This document shows, piece by piece, positions 1 through 7,780 of a stretch of 21,356 bases of DNA. The notes beneath the pieces are model-generated. The model made no database searches. It saw only the letters and a list, made by a program, of their open reading frames with translations, and was not told where the DNA came from. How positions within the stretch are numbered: position 1 is the stretch's first letter; the number at the start of each line of letters is the position of its first letter. Both the position numbers and the translations under genes were made by a program. The stretch is from Clostridiales bacterium (GTDB lineage Bacteria; Bacillota; Clostridia; Saccharofermentanales; Saccharofermentanaceae), in the NCBI GenBank assembly GCA_017612755.1, contig JAGAFH010000091.1, positions 1-21,356 of the forward strand, in the 5' to 3' direction.

Positions 1-587
1 ATGAAGAATATAAGGAACTTCTTCATGTCCTTCTTCAGGTAGAAATAAAGGCCCAGAAGGATGAAGAAGATTGAGAAGATGTCGTACTGTGATGCTACCA
101 GGGCGGGAACGATCACGCAGGAGCTTGAAAGGAAGAAGAGGTGGGCCTTGTTCTTCAGTTCCTTACTGTCCACATAAAGATCCATGATCTTCCTCATTAC
201 ATAGGAGGATGCCAGTATCATCAGAAGTATCAGGAGCTTGCACCACAGAAGGCATTTGACCGAATCCATATAGTCGATGTCCTTCGTCACATGAAGGATC
301 GCCGTAGGCAGGTTCCAGATCATGAACACAAAGTACAGGATCACATTGTAGTTGGCAGTATAGACTGTCTCAGAGGCTGCGTTTTCGGCAGCATATCTGT
401 AGTATTCAGTGAATTGTCCGTTCTTTATGGATTCAAAGAGCATTACGCCGTTGTCCAGGGAGTCGGAAAAATCGGTGTAATAGAATATGAGAAAAGACGC
501 GAGAAGCAGTACCGCAGTGATAAAGATCTCGGCGCCGAAAAGGATCTTTGCAGGGAGTTTTCCGTTTTTCAAAGATAATCGTGTCAT
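1..587 (-). CDS. Polytopic membrane protein, probable GT-C type glycosyltransferase (partial; 3' end off window)
   Basis: The first 195 codons of a minus-strand gene are present; the rest lies beyond base 1. The ATG at 587-585 begins a protein with a short basic N-terminus, a hydrophobic helix at about residues 15-37, an outward-looking stretch rich in acidic and aromatic residues (about 38-80), and more hydrophobic segments at about 82-98, 113-130, 150-166 and 169-184. The motif SQYD at 166-169, just before a hydrophobic helix, resembles the (G/S)Q-x-D motif of multi-spanning GT-C sugar transferases that use polyprenyl-phosphate sugars. Such enzymes add sugars to wall polymers or surface glycans. 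No clear Shine-Dalgarno precedes the ATG, and no other in-frame start is close by. It is divergent from rpsU. That it is a membrane protein is clear; the glycosyltransferase assignment is inference. Confidence 0.72.
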   Translation of the reverse strand, partial: MTRLSLKNGKLPAKILFGAEIFITAVLLLASFLIFYYTDFSDSLDNGVMLFESIKNGQFTEYYRYAAENAASETVYTANYNVILYFVFMIWNLPTAILHVTKDIDYMDSVKCLLWCKLLILLMILASSYVMRKIMDLYVDSKELKNKAHLFFLSSSCVIVPALVASQYDIFSIFFILLGLYFYLKKDMKKFLIFF

Positions 588-648
588 TTCGAGAACTGAT
601 TTTACACTATTTTATAAATAATATCCATTGCCTTAAATACAAAAGGAT

Positions 649-677
649 TTGACGGATAGAGGGTCCTGGGATATAAT
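649..677 (+). promoter_or_regulatory. rpsU promoter (sigma-A type)
   Basis: TTGACG at 649-654 and a perfect TATAAT at 672-677 are separated by exactly 17 bp. Transcription would start near 684, giving a leader of about 35 nt that carries the purine-rich ribosome binding site at 705-711. This is the best promoter in the window, as expected for a ribosomal protein gene. Confidence 0.85.
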
Positions 678-718
678 ATCCGAGTTATTAACGCCCAGTA
701 CGGAAGGGGGGATATGAG

Positions 719-892
719 ATGTCAGAGATCAGAGTTAAGGAGAATGAGTCCCTTGACAGTGCACTTCGCCGCTTTAAGCGTTCCTGTGCAAGATCCGGTG
801 TTCTTGCTGAAGTTCGCAAGAGAGAACACTACGAGAAGCCTTCTGTACGCCGTAAGAAGAAGTCTGAGGCAGCAAGAAAGAGGAAGCGCTGA
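719..892 (+). CDS. rpsU: 30S ribosomal protein S21
   Basis: A 57-residue protein begins [19 protein letters not shown], continues with [22 protein letters not shown] and ends in a very basic tail ([14 protein letters not shown]). This is the standard S21 sequence and length in Firmicutes. S21 is a late-assembling protein of the small ribosomal subunit, near the anti-Shine-Dalgarno end of 16S rRNA. The ATG at 719 follows the run AGGGGGG (705-711) by 7 nt. The gene is flanked by its own promoter (649-677) and intrinsic terminator (913-940), so it appears monocistronic. In many Firmicutes rpsU is followed by yqeY; that gene is not here. A longer overlapping reading frame at 714-950 is a shadow. 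Confidence 0.97.
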   Translation: MSEIRVKENESLDSALRRFKRSCARSGVLAEVRKREHYEKPSVRRKKKSEAARKRKR

Positions 893-912
893 TCAGAAGA
901 TCAAGAGATTTC

Positions 913-940
913 AAAAGGATACCTCCGGGTATCCTTTTTT
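913..940 (+). terminator. Intrinsic terminator of rpsU
   Basis: An 11-bp perfect stem, AAAAGGATACC (913-923) with GGTATCCTTTT (928-938), encloses the 4-nt loop TCCG and runs into a T6 tract (935-940). It lies 20 nt after the rpsU stop. Confidence 0.9.
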
Positions 941-1005
941 CTTGCCCTGAGAATTCTCCGAAATGGGGACAGCAATAAACCGGAGAATGTATCTACTTTG
1001 AGCGT

Positions 1006-1043
1006 TGAAACTGGAAAAGCAGATACGTGGGGTAGATACATTT
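1006..1043 (+). repeat. 38-bp direct repeat, copy 1
   Basis: This starts TGAAACTGGAAAAGCAGATA and ends GTGGGGTAGATACATTT. Copy 2 is at 1069-1106. The last 22 bases (AGATACGTGG through the final TTT) are identical in both copies, with a few differences in the first 16. The period is 63 bp. Confidence 0.85.
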
Positions 1044-1057
1044 GGGCAAATGTATCT
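1034..1057. repeat. Perfect 10-bp hairpin at the centre of the repeat island
   Basis: AGATACATTT (1034-1043), loop GGGC (1044-1047), AAATGTATCT (1048-1057). The left arm is the end of direct-repeat copy 1, so the spacer between the two copies is itself partly a reverse copy of the repeat end. There is no T-run after it, so it is not an intrinsic terminator. Confidence 0.85.
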
Positions 1058-1068
1058 TCAAACCGGCC

Positions 1069-1106
1069 TGAAACGGAAAAAGTAGATACGTGGGGTAGAT
1101 ACATTT
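1069..1106 (+). repeat. 38-bp direct repeat, copy 2
   Basis: This starts TGAAACGGAAAAAGTAGATA and ends with the same CGTGGGGTAGATACATTT as copy 1. Across the island the core GATAC or its complement recurs six times, in both orientations. Confidence 0.85.
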
Positions 1107-1131
1107 TCAAGAAGGTGACAAAACAGAACTG

Positions 1132-1157
1132 TCCCCAATTGTCATCCCCAATTGTCA
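1132..1157 (+). repeat. Tandem 13-bp duplication
   Basis: TCCCCAATTGTCA occurs twice with no gap (1132-1144 and 1145-1157), identical in all 13 bases. The left unit overlaps the outer inverted repeat of the island. The duplication may mark an insertion or excision event, or replication slippage. Confidence 0.85.
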
Positions 1158-1173
1158 CATATCATACTATCGG

Positions 1174-1202
1174 TTGATGAAACGAGAAAATATCTTTGAT
1201 AA
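1174..1202 (+). promoter_or_regulatory. Candidate promoter of the adhesin gene
   Basis: TTGATG at 1174-1179 and TGATAA at 1197-1202 have a 17-bp spacer. Transcription would start near 1209, giving a leader of about 28 nt containing the ribosome binding site at 1224-1230. The -10 is imperfect. The repeat island ends 16 bp upstream, so the island could influence expression. Confidence 0.4.
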
Positions 1203-1236
1203 AATGAAGGCAATTCGTGATAGAAAGGAGCCTTAT

Positions 1237-3111
1237 ATGAAGCACGCGACAATGTTATGCAAGAGAGCAGCAGGTGGGATCATGTCTCTGGCTGTTGCAT
1301 TTGGAATGATCCCGTTCATGGGAACTGAGGCCAAGGCTGACGAAGTAGTAAAAGAATGGGACTTTGAAGATGGATTGGAGGACTGGATCTCCGTTGATGC
1401 TGACGGAGATGGAGAAAACTGGTTCTTTGCCAGTAGTTTATTGGAGGCCCATCCTGACACTAAAAAGGACTATTTTGTACACGGTGGTGATGAATCACTT
1501 ATAAGCCGGTCTTATATTGCAGATGATTACAGATCGTTGGATCCTGATAACTGGCTTATCTCACCGGAGGTACAACTTGGTGGGTATATCTCCTTTTATG
1601 CCAATGCGGTAGACAACAGCTATCCTGACCATATCGGTGTGTTCGTATCTACAGGAGACCGTGAGGATCTTGACAGTTATGTCCTTGTTGAAGACTGGAC
1701 TTTGGAAGACCGCTCTACGGCTGACGATGAAGACTCAAAAGCTGTTTGGGAGCAGTATACGGTTTCTCTTGAGGACTATGAAGGGGCCGGCTACGTTGCT
1801 ATCCGCCACTATGAAAGTTACGACAAATTTGTGTTAGCTATAGATGATATAAAGATATCGAGTGTGTCGTTGGATCACATTGAAGCAGAATCAACCGGCT
1901 TTAACGGTGTTTATGATGGTGAGCCCCATGGAATCACTGTTAATGTGACAGATCCTGATTCTTTCGAGATCTTATATGGTACAGAAGAAGGTTATTATTC
2001 ACTTAACGAGTCCCCGGTATTCGACTTCCCTGGAACATATACTGTTTACTACAAGATCACAGCGGAAGGTTATCTTCCGCTCTACGGAAGTGAAGACGTT
2101 GTTATCGAAGCACCTTCCGGATATATTTTCCAGAATTTCGAAGACAGCTGCGAAGACTGGACTTTCATCGACAATGACGGCGATGGAAATCAATGGATCC
2201 AGGCTAAATACGATAACGATATGGTGCTGGCAAGTTATTCTTATAATAGTGAAGCATTGGATCCGGACAACTGGTTTATATCGCCGGCAGTTGAGCTGGG
2301 TGGAGCGATCGCTTTTTATGGACAATCTTACCATTCCAGTTATCCTGACCACATTGGTGTATTTGTAACCACCGGAGATATCGATGACCTGGACAGTTAT
2401 GAGCTTGTTGATGATCTCGTCCTTGCTTCTGAATGGACATTATATAGTTTCGATCTGAGTGAGTACTCCGGTGAGGGATATATAGCTATCCGCCATTATA
2501 ACAGTAGTAATCAGTACATTGCGCTCATAGATAATATTATGATCGTTCCCAGAGAGACTGTTGCTGTTGAAGGATGGATACAGGATGGTTCCGCATGGTT
2601 CTACTTCGAAGATGGTGAGGCAGTTACCGGTTGGAAGAAGATCGAAAACGTCTGGTACTTCTTCGGTGAAGACGGCGCTATGACCACAGGCTGGCTCAAG
2701 GATGGCGACAGCTGGTATTACTTCAAGTCCTCCGGTGCAATGGCTAAGGGATGGACTAAGATAAGCGGCAAGTGGTACTACTTCACATCCGGCGGCAAGA
2801 TGAAGACCGGCTGGCTTCAGGACGGATCCAAGTGGTATTACCTTAAGGACAACGGCGACATGGCCACAGGATGGACCAAGGTAAGCGGTAAGTGGTACTA
2901 CATGGGCACTGACGGAGTGATGAAGACCGGATGGGTCAAGGATGCAGGCAAGTGGTATTACATGGACAGCAACGGCACCATGCATACAGGCTGGTTGCAG
3001 ATCGGATCCAAGTGGTATTACATGAATTCTTCGGGAGTCATGGTGACAGGTACACAGACCATAAATGGAAAGACATATACATTTGATTCCAACGGAGTCT
3101 GGATCAAATAA
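1237..3111 (+). CDS. Secreted adhesin-like protein: two cleaved-adhesin/MAM-like domains, Ig-like domain, nine choline-binding repeats
   Basis: 624 residues from the ATG at 1237, chosen because AAAGGAG (1224-1230) lies 6 nt upstream and a signal peptide follows at once (residues 1-34, cleavage after EAKA). A frame extending back to a TTG at 1174 would bury the signal. Domain A (about 37-208) and domain B (about 296-437) are homologous copies. Both have a WxFxD or F-E-D opening, a D-x-DGDG loop that may bind calcium, LDPDNW(L/F)ISP, YPDHIGVFV and G(Y)(V/I)AIRHY. This pattern fits the cleaved-adhesin/choice-of-anchor J group. An Ig-like segment (about 212-292) separates them. Residues 446-624 are nine units of about 20 residues of the GW...WYYF...G.M.TG type, which bind choline or similar wall-polymer substituents non-covalently. 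Role: surface attachment, ligand unknown. It is monocistronic, with a terminator at 3133-3174. Confidence 0.88.
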   Translation: MKHATMLCKRAAGGIMSLAVAFGMIPFMGTEAKADEVVKEWDFEDGLEDWISVDADGDGENWFFASSLLEAHPDTKKDYFVHGGDESLISRSYIADDYRSLDPDNWLISPEVQLGGYISFYANAVDNSYPDHIGVFVSTGDREDLDSYVLVEDWTLEDRSTADDEDSKAVWEQYTVSLEDYEGAGYVAIRHYESYDKFVLAIDDIKISSVSLDHIEAESTGFNGVYDGEPHGITVNVTDPDSFEILYGTEEGYYSLNESPVFDFPGTYTVYYKITAEGYLPLYGSEDVVIEAPSGYIFQNFEDSCEDWTFIDNDGDGNQWIQAKYDNDMVLASYSYNSEALDPDNWFISPAVELGGAIAFYGQSYHSSYPDHIGVFVTTGDIDDLDSYELVDDLVLASEWTLYSFDLSEYSGEGYIAIRHYNSSNQYIALIDNIMIVPRETVAVEGWIQDGSAWFYFEDGEAVTGWKKIENVWYFFGEDGAMTTGWLKDGDSWYYFKSSGAMAKGWTKISGKWYYFTSGGKMKTGWLQDGSKWYYLKDNGDMATGWTKVSGKWYYMGTDGVMKTGWVKDAGKWYYMDSNGTMHTGWLQIGSKWYYMNSSGVMVTGTQTINGKTYTFDSNGVWIK

Positions 3112-3132
3112 AGGTTCAATAAAAATGATCGG

Positions 3133-3174
3133 AAAGGGAGCTGCCTTACATAGGCGGCTCCCTTTTTATTTTTT
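3133..3174 (+). terminator. Intrinsic terminator of the adhesin gene
   Basis: A 13-bp stem with one G-U pair: AAAGGGAGCTGCC (3133-3145) pairs with GGCGGCTCCCTTT (3153-3165) around a 7-nt loop, followed by a T-rich tract to 3174. Confidence 0.9.
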
Positions 3175-3222
3175 AGAACTGTGATAGAATATATGCAAAA
3201 TTATCTAGTGAGTTGTTTGCGT

Positions 3223-5382
3223 ATGTTATTGACTTCGAAGAAGTGGCGCACGGCAGCATCCTTTGACAGGAAGGATACAGATGCCGTGTTGGATGTTCTT
3301 TTGAAATCCAGAAATATCGTGACGCCGGAGCAGAAGGAGAAGTTCCTTGCCAGGTCCGACGGGCAGTGGTATGACCCGTTTTTGTTCATGGATATGAGAA
3401 AAGCGGTGGATATGGTGGTGTCCTGTATAGAGAGCAAAGGCAAGGTGGTTGTCTACGGTGACTACGACTGCGACGGCGTTACTGCTACCACCATAATCGT
3501 CAGGTACTTAAGAAGCCACGGGGTGGATACGGATTATATCGTTCCCCACAGGGCTGAGCACGGATACGGCCTGACTGAAAACATCATCGACAAGGTGTTG
3601 GATGCATCCCCCGATCTTCTTATAACCGTCGACTGCGGTATCACCAACTTCGATACCATCAGCAAGATCAAGGAGATGGGCATAAAGGTCATTGTCACTG
3701 ACCACCACAATGTCAAGGACAGGCTTCCTGACGCTGATGCGGTCATCTGTGCCAAGAGGGAAGACAATACATATCCTTTCATGGATCTGTGCGGAGCCGG
3801 AGTTGCTTTGAAGTTCATCGAGGCTATGGGCCGGGACGGAAGATACTGGGTATCCCCCAATGTGTGGAAGCAGGCTATAGAGCTGGCAGGCATCGCCACT
3901 ATCGCCGATCTTGTATCTGTTGTCGATGAGAACAGGACCATAATCAAGAAGGCTTTTATCAGTATGAAAGACCCGGTCAATCCCGGAGTGCGGATCATGA
4001 ACGATCTTCTTCTGGATTACGGAAAGAAGCTGGACGAATCTTATATATCCTTCAACTTCGTTCCCAGGATAAATGCGGCAGGAAGACTCTCTGATTCTTC
4101 CGATGCCCTGAAGCTCTTCCTGGAAGATGACGAGAGGGTAGTCCGCGAAGCTGCCCTGTCCCTGGGACGGGAGAATGAGGAGAGAAAGAAGATAGAGGCC
4201 AAGGTCTATGAAGAGGCCAAGGCCCAGATCGAAGATCCCCGCCGTCCTGACGAGTGGCTCCTTACAAATACCTGCGGACCCATCGTCGTATACGGACCTT
4301 CCTGGCATCAGGGAGTGCTGGGTATCGTTGCGGGCAAGCTTTCCCAGCATTACAGAAGATCGGCCATCGTATTCACGGACGATTCCATCGAACCCGGAAA
4401 TGTTAAGGGCTCGGGACGTGCCTTCGGAGAGTTTGACCTTTACGGAGCCCTGGAGAGCATCAGCGATCAGTGCGTAAACTTCGGAGGCCATAAGAAGGCT
4501 GCCGGAATGGTAGTCGCCAAGAGCAATATGGGACCTTTTATGAAGGCACTGGAGGAAACTTCCAGGTCTGCACTTCAGAATAAGAGATCCGCCGGGGAAG
4601 ATGATTCCAGGTTTGAAGACGAGGACGTTCTTGAGATAAGCGCGGAGCTTCCTTTCGAGCAGATCGACTTTGAGACATATGAAGCCATAAGCGTCTTTAA
4701 GCCTTTCGGAATAGGCAACAAGAAGCCGGTGTTCTGTGCCCGTAACCTTCTCATAACTGAGGTCCAGAGCATGAGTGACGGAGTACATATGAGACTTGAT
4801 CTCACTGACGGGATCTCTGATAAGAAGGTATCGGCAGTCGGATTTAATATGGGTCAGTACCTGAAGGTCCTTAAGACAGGTGACCGGGTGGATCTGGCTT
4901 ATACGATGAATGAATATACTTTCAAGAACAAGACTGACATCAGCCTTTACATAGAAGATATCGTACCTCTTTGCGGGGACGGGATGATCTGGACCAAGTG
5001 CGATATTGCTGAAGAACTCTACGGACAGAACAATGCTCCGGATTTTATCGCCAAGTTCGTTAAGTCTGACGTATCGGAGGCTCTCGTTCCTTCCAAGGAT
5101 CAGTATGCTTCCTGTTACAGAGTGCTGAACAAGTTTTGCCATGACGGCATCTCTACGGCAGATTCCAATCTTCTTGCAAAACTTATCAGCATGAATTCAG
5201 ATACTGTCATCAATCCTTTCCAGGTCAGGAGATGTCTTGACGTTTTCTCGGAGGTGGGGATAATCAAGTTAGGAGTCATCAGTCCTCTGAGGGTGTGCTT
5301 CAGTTTCCTTGAGAACACTGAAAAGGTTAGCCTTACATCTTCAGAGACTTATCAGAGGTTAAACGGTTATGGACGAGCGTGA
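3223..5382 (+). CDS. recJ: Single-stranded-DNA-specific exonuclease RecJ
   Basis: About 719 residues. RecJ degrades single-stranded DNA 5' to 3' in recombination and mismatch repair, using two metal ions. Visible motifs, numbered from 3223: YGDYDCDG (about 78-85), TVDCGI (135-140), VTDHH (158-162, the DHH motif), IADLV..DENR (226-238), NAAGRL (283-288), then a DHHA1 part with GVLGIVAGKL, GSGRA and GGHKKAAG (421-428). An OB-like domain and a C-terminal extension of about 200 residues follow, as in the long RecJ of Firmicutes. The start is uncertain: ATG 3223 gives an N-terminus (MLLTSKKWR) like known RecJ, GTG 3181 and ATG 3193 are in frame upstream, and none has a strong ribosome binding site. 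It overlaps rel by 14 nt. The apt gene often found between recJ and rel in Firmicutes is absent. Confidence 0.95.
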   Translation: MLLTSKKWRTAASFDRKDTDAVLDVLLKSRNIVTPEQKEKFLARSDGQWYDPFLFMDMRKAVDMVVSCIESKGKVVVYGDYDCDGVTATTIIVRYLRSHGVDTDYIVPHRAEHGYGLTENIIDKVLDASPDLLITVDCGITNFDTISKIKEMGIKVIVTDHHNVKDRLPDADAVICAKREDNTYPFMDLCGAGVALKFIEAMGRDGRYWVSPNVWKQAIELAGIATIADLVSVVDENRTIIKKAFISMKDPVNPGVRIMNDLLLDYGKKLDESYISFNFVPRINAAGRLSDSSDALKLFLEDDERVVREAALSLGRENEERKKIEAKVYEEAKAQIEDPRRPDEWLLTNTCGPIVVYGPSWHQGVLGIVAGKLSQHYRRSAIVFTDDSIEPGNVKGSGRAFGEFDLYGALESISDQCVNFGGHKKAAGMVVAKSNMGPFMKALEETSRSALQNKRSAGEDDSRFEDEDVLEISAELPFEQIDFETYEAISVFKPFGIGNKKPVFCARNLLITEVQSMSDGVHMRLDLTDGISDKKVSAVGFNMGQYLKVLKTGDRVDLAYTMNEYTFKNKTDISLYIEDIVPLCGDGMIWTKCDIAEELYGQNNAPDFIAKFVKSDVSEALVPSKDQYASCYRVLNKFCHDGISTADSNLLAKLISMNSDTVINPFQVRRCLDVFSEVGIIKLGVISPLRVCFSFLENTEKVSLTSSETYQRLNGYGRA

Positions 5383-7780
5383 ATATCTCATGGATGTGGA
5401 TAATATCCCCGAGATACCGGATTTCATAGATGAGAAATTCCGGGAAGTATTAAGCGCGTACAAAACTTATATGAACAGGGCCAACGTCACCAAGGAAGAG
5501 CTTGACCGGGGCGTTGACCTTATAGAGAGAGCCTACTATTTTGCCTACAAGGCCCACCGTAACCAGAAGAGAAAGAACGGTGAGATGTACATCGTTCATC
5601 CCATAGCTACCGCTGAGATACTGGCAGAACTGGAAGTCGATGCCGAGTCATTGGCGGCTGCTCTCCTTCACGATACGGTGGAGGATACGGAAGCTGATAC
5701 AGAGATGATCACGGAGCTCTTCGGAAAGACCATGACCGTTCTCGTTGAGGGAGTTACAAAGCTCAATAAACTGTCATCCATCTCCAAGGAAGAGGGCCAG
5801 AGGGATAACGTTAACAAGATGCTGATCGCCATGACCAAGGATATCAGGGTCATACTGATCAAGCTGGCCGACCGTCTTCACAACATGAGGACCATGCAGT
5901 ACCAGACTCCGGAAAAACAGCTGGAAAAAGCCAGGGAGACACTGGATATCTACGTGCCATTTGCAGAGAGGTTCGGCGTCTTTAAGATCAAGGGAGAACT
6001 GGAAGATCTCTGCCTTAGATATATCGACCATGACGGTTACTACGAACTGGTGGGACTGATCTCGGCCAAGCGTTCCGAAAGAGAGGCTTTTATTGCCCAG
6101 GTGGTAGGAGAGATCCGTGAGAAGATAGATGCTTTCGGCATCAAGGATTTTGATATCGAGGGAAGACCCAAGCGTTTCTACAGTATCTGGAAGAAGATGC
6201 GTAACAAGGACAGGGATATCTCCCAGATCTACGATATGTATGCCTGCAGGATAATCGTTAATTCAGTTGCCGAGTGCTATATGGTCCTGGGTATCGTCCA
6301 CGAGATGTATATCCCCCTTCCAGGAAGGTTTAAGGACTATATCGGTAACCCTAAAGAGAATGGATACCAGTCCCTTCATACAACAGTCAAGAGACCCGGC
6401 GGCAAGACTTTCGGAGAGACAACTTTTGAGGTCCAGATCAGGACATACAGCATGCACAGGGAGGCGGAATTCGGTATCGCATCCCACTGGCATTACAAGG
6501 AATCAGGCGGTTCCACCGCTTTTGATGCCGATGTCTATGACAAGAGGGTGGACTGGGTAAGACAGTTCCTGGAGGCCCAGAAAGATGCGGAAGATCCCAA
6601 GGATTTCCTGGAACTCTTCAAGACGAACGTGGCTCCGGGAGAGGTGTTCGTATTTACTCCCAAGGGTAAGATCCTAAGGCTTCCGGAAGGATCCTGCCCC
6701 ATCGATTTTGCCTATTCTATCCACAGTGGCATAGGTAACCATATGCATGGTGCCAAGGTCAACAACAGGATCGTTCCTCTGTCTTATGAACTTAAGAACG
6801 GTGACGTCGTAGAGATCCTGTCTTCCGAGAAGATCAAGGGACCTTCCAAGGACTGGATCAAGATGGTCAAGACCGCCTCCGCCAGATCCAAGATCAACTC
6901 CTGGTTCAAGAAAGAAGCCAGGGCGGAGAATATCGTTGAAGGCAAGGAGAAACTGGAGAGGGAGATCGAGAGGAACGGTTTTACACTGGCCCAGCTCACA
7001 TCTCCCGAGATCCTTAAAGTGGTCCTGCCCAAATACAGCTATAACACCATGGACGATATGTATGCCGCAGTGGGATACGGCTCCGTTGCGGTGGTCAAGC
7101 TCTTCGGAAGGCTCCGTGACGAGTATATAAAGACCCTGTCGGAAGAAGAAAGACTGGAACTTGGTTACAGGACCACATCCGACGGACAGGTGGTCTACTA
7201 CAGCCCTGCAGATCTTCCCGAGGAACTGGGTAAGGGAGACCAGATCAGGACTCCCAAAAAGACCGCTCCCAAGAAGCCCGAAAAGACTCCCGAAAAGAAC
7301 AGGCTGGAGAACGATGTCATTATCGAAGGCATGGACAACTTTGCGGTCCATCTGGCCAAGTGCTGCCATCCTGCTCCGGGAGACCGGATCATCGGATATA
7401 TCACCCAGAACGGCGGTGTGGGAATCCACAGAGAGGGATGCACCAATATCGTAAATGTCCTTAAGTACAAGGACCGTTCCATCAAGGACCGCCAGAGGGC
7501 GGAGAGGATAGTCCAGGCCCAGTGGGGTTCAGGAAAGACTTCCGGCGTATATGACGTTAAGATCGGTATTACGGCTACAGACAGAAACTATCTTCTCATC
7601 GATATCCTTTCCATGCTGAAGGAAGAAAATATCAATGTGGAGAAGATAGATACACATATAAGCGCGGATTTTATCGCAGAGATAAACATGACCATTACGG
7701 TCAAGAGCCTTGAGCAGTATGACCGGGTCATCGGAAGGATAAAGAGCGTCAAGGATATTATCGACGTAGTAAGGCTCTGA
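5369..7780 (+). CDS. rel: Bifunctional (p)ppGpp synthetase/hydrolase Rel
   Basis: 803 residues. Makes (p)ppGpp from ATP and GDP/GTP during amino-acid starvation and also hydrolyses it, setting the stringent response. The HD hydrolase domain (about 57-175) keeps the catalytic pattern: H63, HP at 77-78, HDTVEDT (101-107) and RLHNMRT (169-175). The synthetase domain (about 265-375) has GRFKDYI (319-325; RxKD is the bifunctional-type signature), NGYQSLHTT, EVQIRT and ASHWHYKE. A TGS domain (about 420-480), a helical region, a Cys/His module (AKCCHPAPGD ... HREGC) and a C-terminal ACT domain (about 730-803) follow. So both activities and the full regulatory half are intact. ATG 5369 lies inside the recJ end with AGAGG 10 nt upstream, which suggests translational coupling. 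The stop abuts the RNase J stop on the other strand. Confidence 0.96.
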   Translation: MDEREYLMDVDNIPEIPDFIDEKFREVLSAYKTYMNRANVTKEELDRGVDLIERAYYFAYKAHRNQKRKNGEMYIVHPIATAEILAELEVDAESLAAALLHDTVEDTEADTEMITELFGKTMTVLVEGVTKLNKLSSISKEEGQRDNVNKMLIAMTKDIRVILIKLADRLHNMRTMQYQTPEKQLEKARETLDIYVPFAERFGVFKIKGELEDLCLRYIDHDGYYELVGLISAKRSEREAFIAQVVGEIREKIDAFGIKDFDIEGRPKRFYSIWKKMRNKDRDISQIYDMYACRIIVNSVAECYMVLGIVHEMYIPLPGRFKDYIGNPKENGYQSLHTTVKRPGGKTFGETTFEVQIRTYSMHREAEFGIASHWHYKESGGSTAFDADVYDKRVDWVRQFLEAQKDAEDPKDFLELFKTNVAPGEVFVFTPKGKILRLPEGSCPIDFAYSIHSGIGNHMHGAKVNNRIVPLSYELKNGDVVEILSSEKIKGPSKDWIKMVKTASARSKINSWFKKEARAENIVEGKEKLEREIERNGFTLAQLTSPEILKVVLPKYSYNTMDDMYAAVGYGSVAVVKLFGRLRDEYIKTLSEEERLELGYRTTSDGQVVYYSPADLPEELGKGDQIRTPKKTAPKKPEKTPEKNRLENDVIIEGMDNFAVHLAKCCHPAPGDRIIGYITQNGGVGIHREGCTNIVNVLKYKDRSIKDRQRAERIVQAQWGSGKTSGVYDVKIGITATDRNYLLIDILSMLKEENINVEKIDTHISADFIAEINMTITVKSLEQYDRVIGRIKSVKDIIDVVRL

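Larger units (their letters stand above)
953..1157. repeat. REP/MITE-like non-coding repeat island
   Basis: The gap between rpsU and the adhesin gene (893-1236) holds a nested repeat structure and no convincing gene. Outer inverted repeats are TGGGGACAG (964-972) and CTGTCCCCA (1129-1137), a perfect 9-bp pair about 160 bp apart. A second perfect pair is ATTCTCCG (953-960) with CGGAGAAT (981-988). A third is GTATCTACTTT (989-999) with AAAGTAGATAC (1079-1089). Inside are two 38-bp direct repeats and one central hairpin (separate entries). The right end carries two tandem 13-mers. The right-hand sequence (ACAGAACTGTCCCC followed by AATTGTCA) resembles ends I associate with REP-type elements mobilised by Y1/RAYT transposases. 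No transposase lies in the window, so this would be a non-autonomous copy. Element class is inference. Confidence 0.65.

Noticed and set aside
141..578. 145-codon plus-strand frame
   Set aside because: The minus strand codes for a clear polytopic membrane protein over the same span. The plus-strand peptide has no such structure or start signal.
890..895. A third TGATCA at the rpsU stop
   Set aside because: No gene converges on this site from the minus strand, so here it is only a TGA stop followed by TCA by chance.
714..950. 78-codon plus-strand frame overlapping rpsU
   Set aside because: It is out of frame with the unmistakable S21 sequence and reads through the terminator.
1034..1057. Hairpin as an intrinsic terminator
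   Set aside because: No T-tract follows on either strand, and the rpsU terminator already lies upstream.
1006..1106. Two repeats of 38 bp with a 25-bp spacer, as in a minimal CRISPR array
   Set aside because: There are only two copies, they differ at several positions, the spacer is partly the reverse complement of the repeat, and no cas genes are present. A REP/MITE-like structure explains it better.
901..1158. 85-codon minus-strand frame across the repeat island
   Set aside because: Its repeated peptide is just a translation of the 38-bp repeats. It has no ribosome binding site and runs into the rpsU terminator.
3508..5142. 544-codon open frame on the minus strand, antisense to recJ
   Set aside because: recJ on the plus strand has all family motifs over the same span. 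The antisense frame has no recognisable domain or start signal and follows from codon bias.
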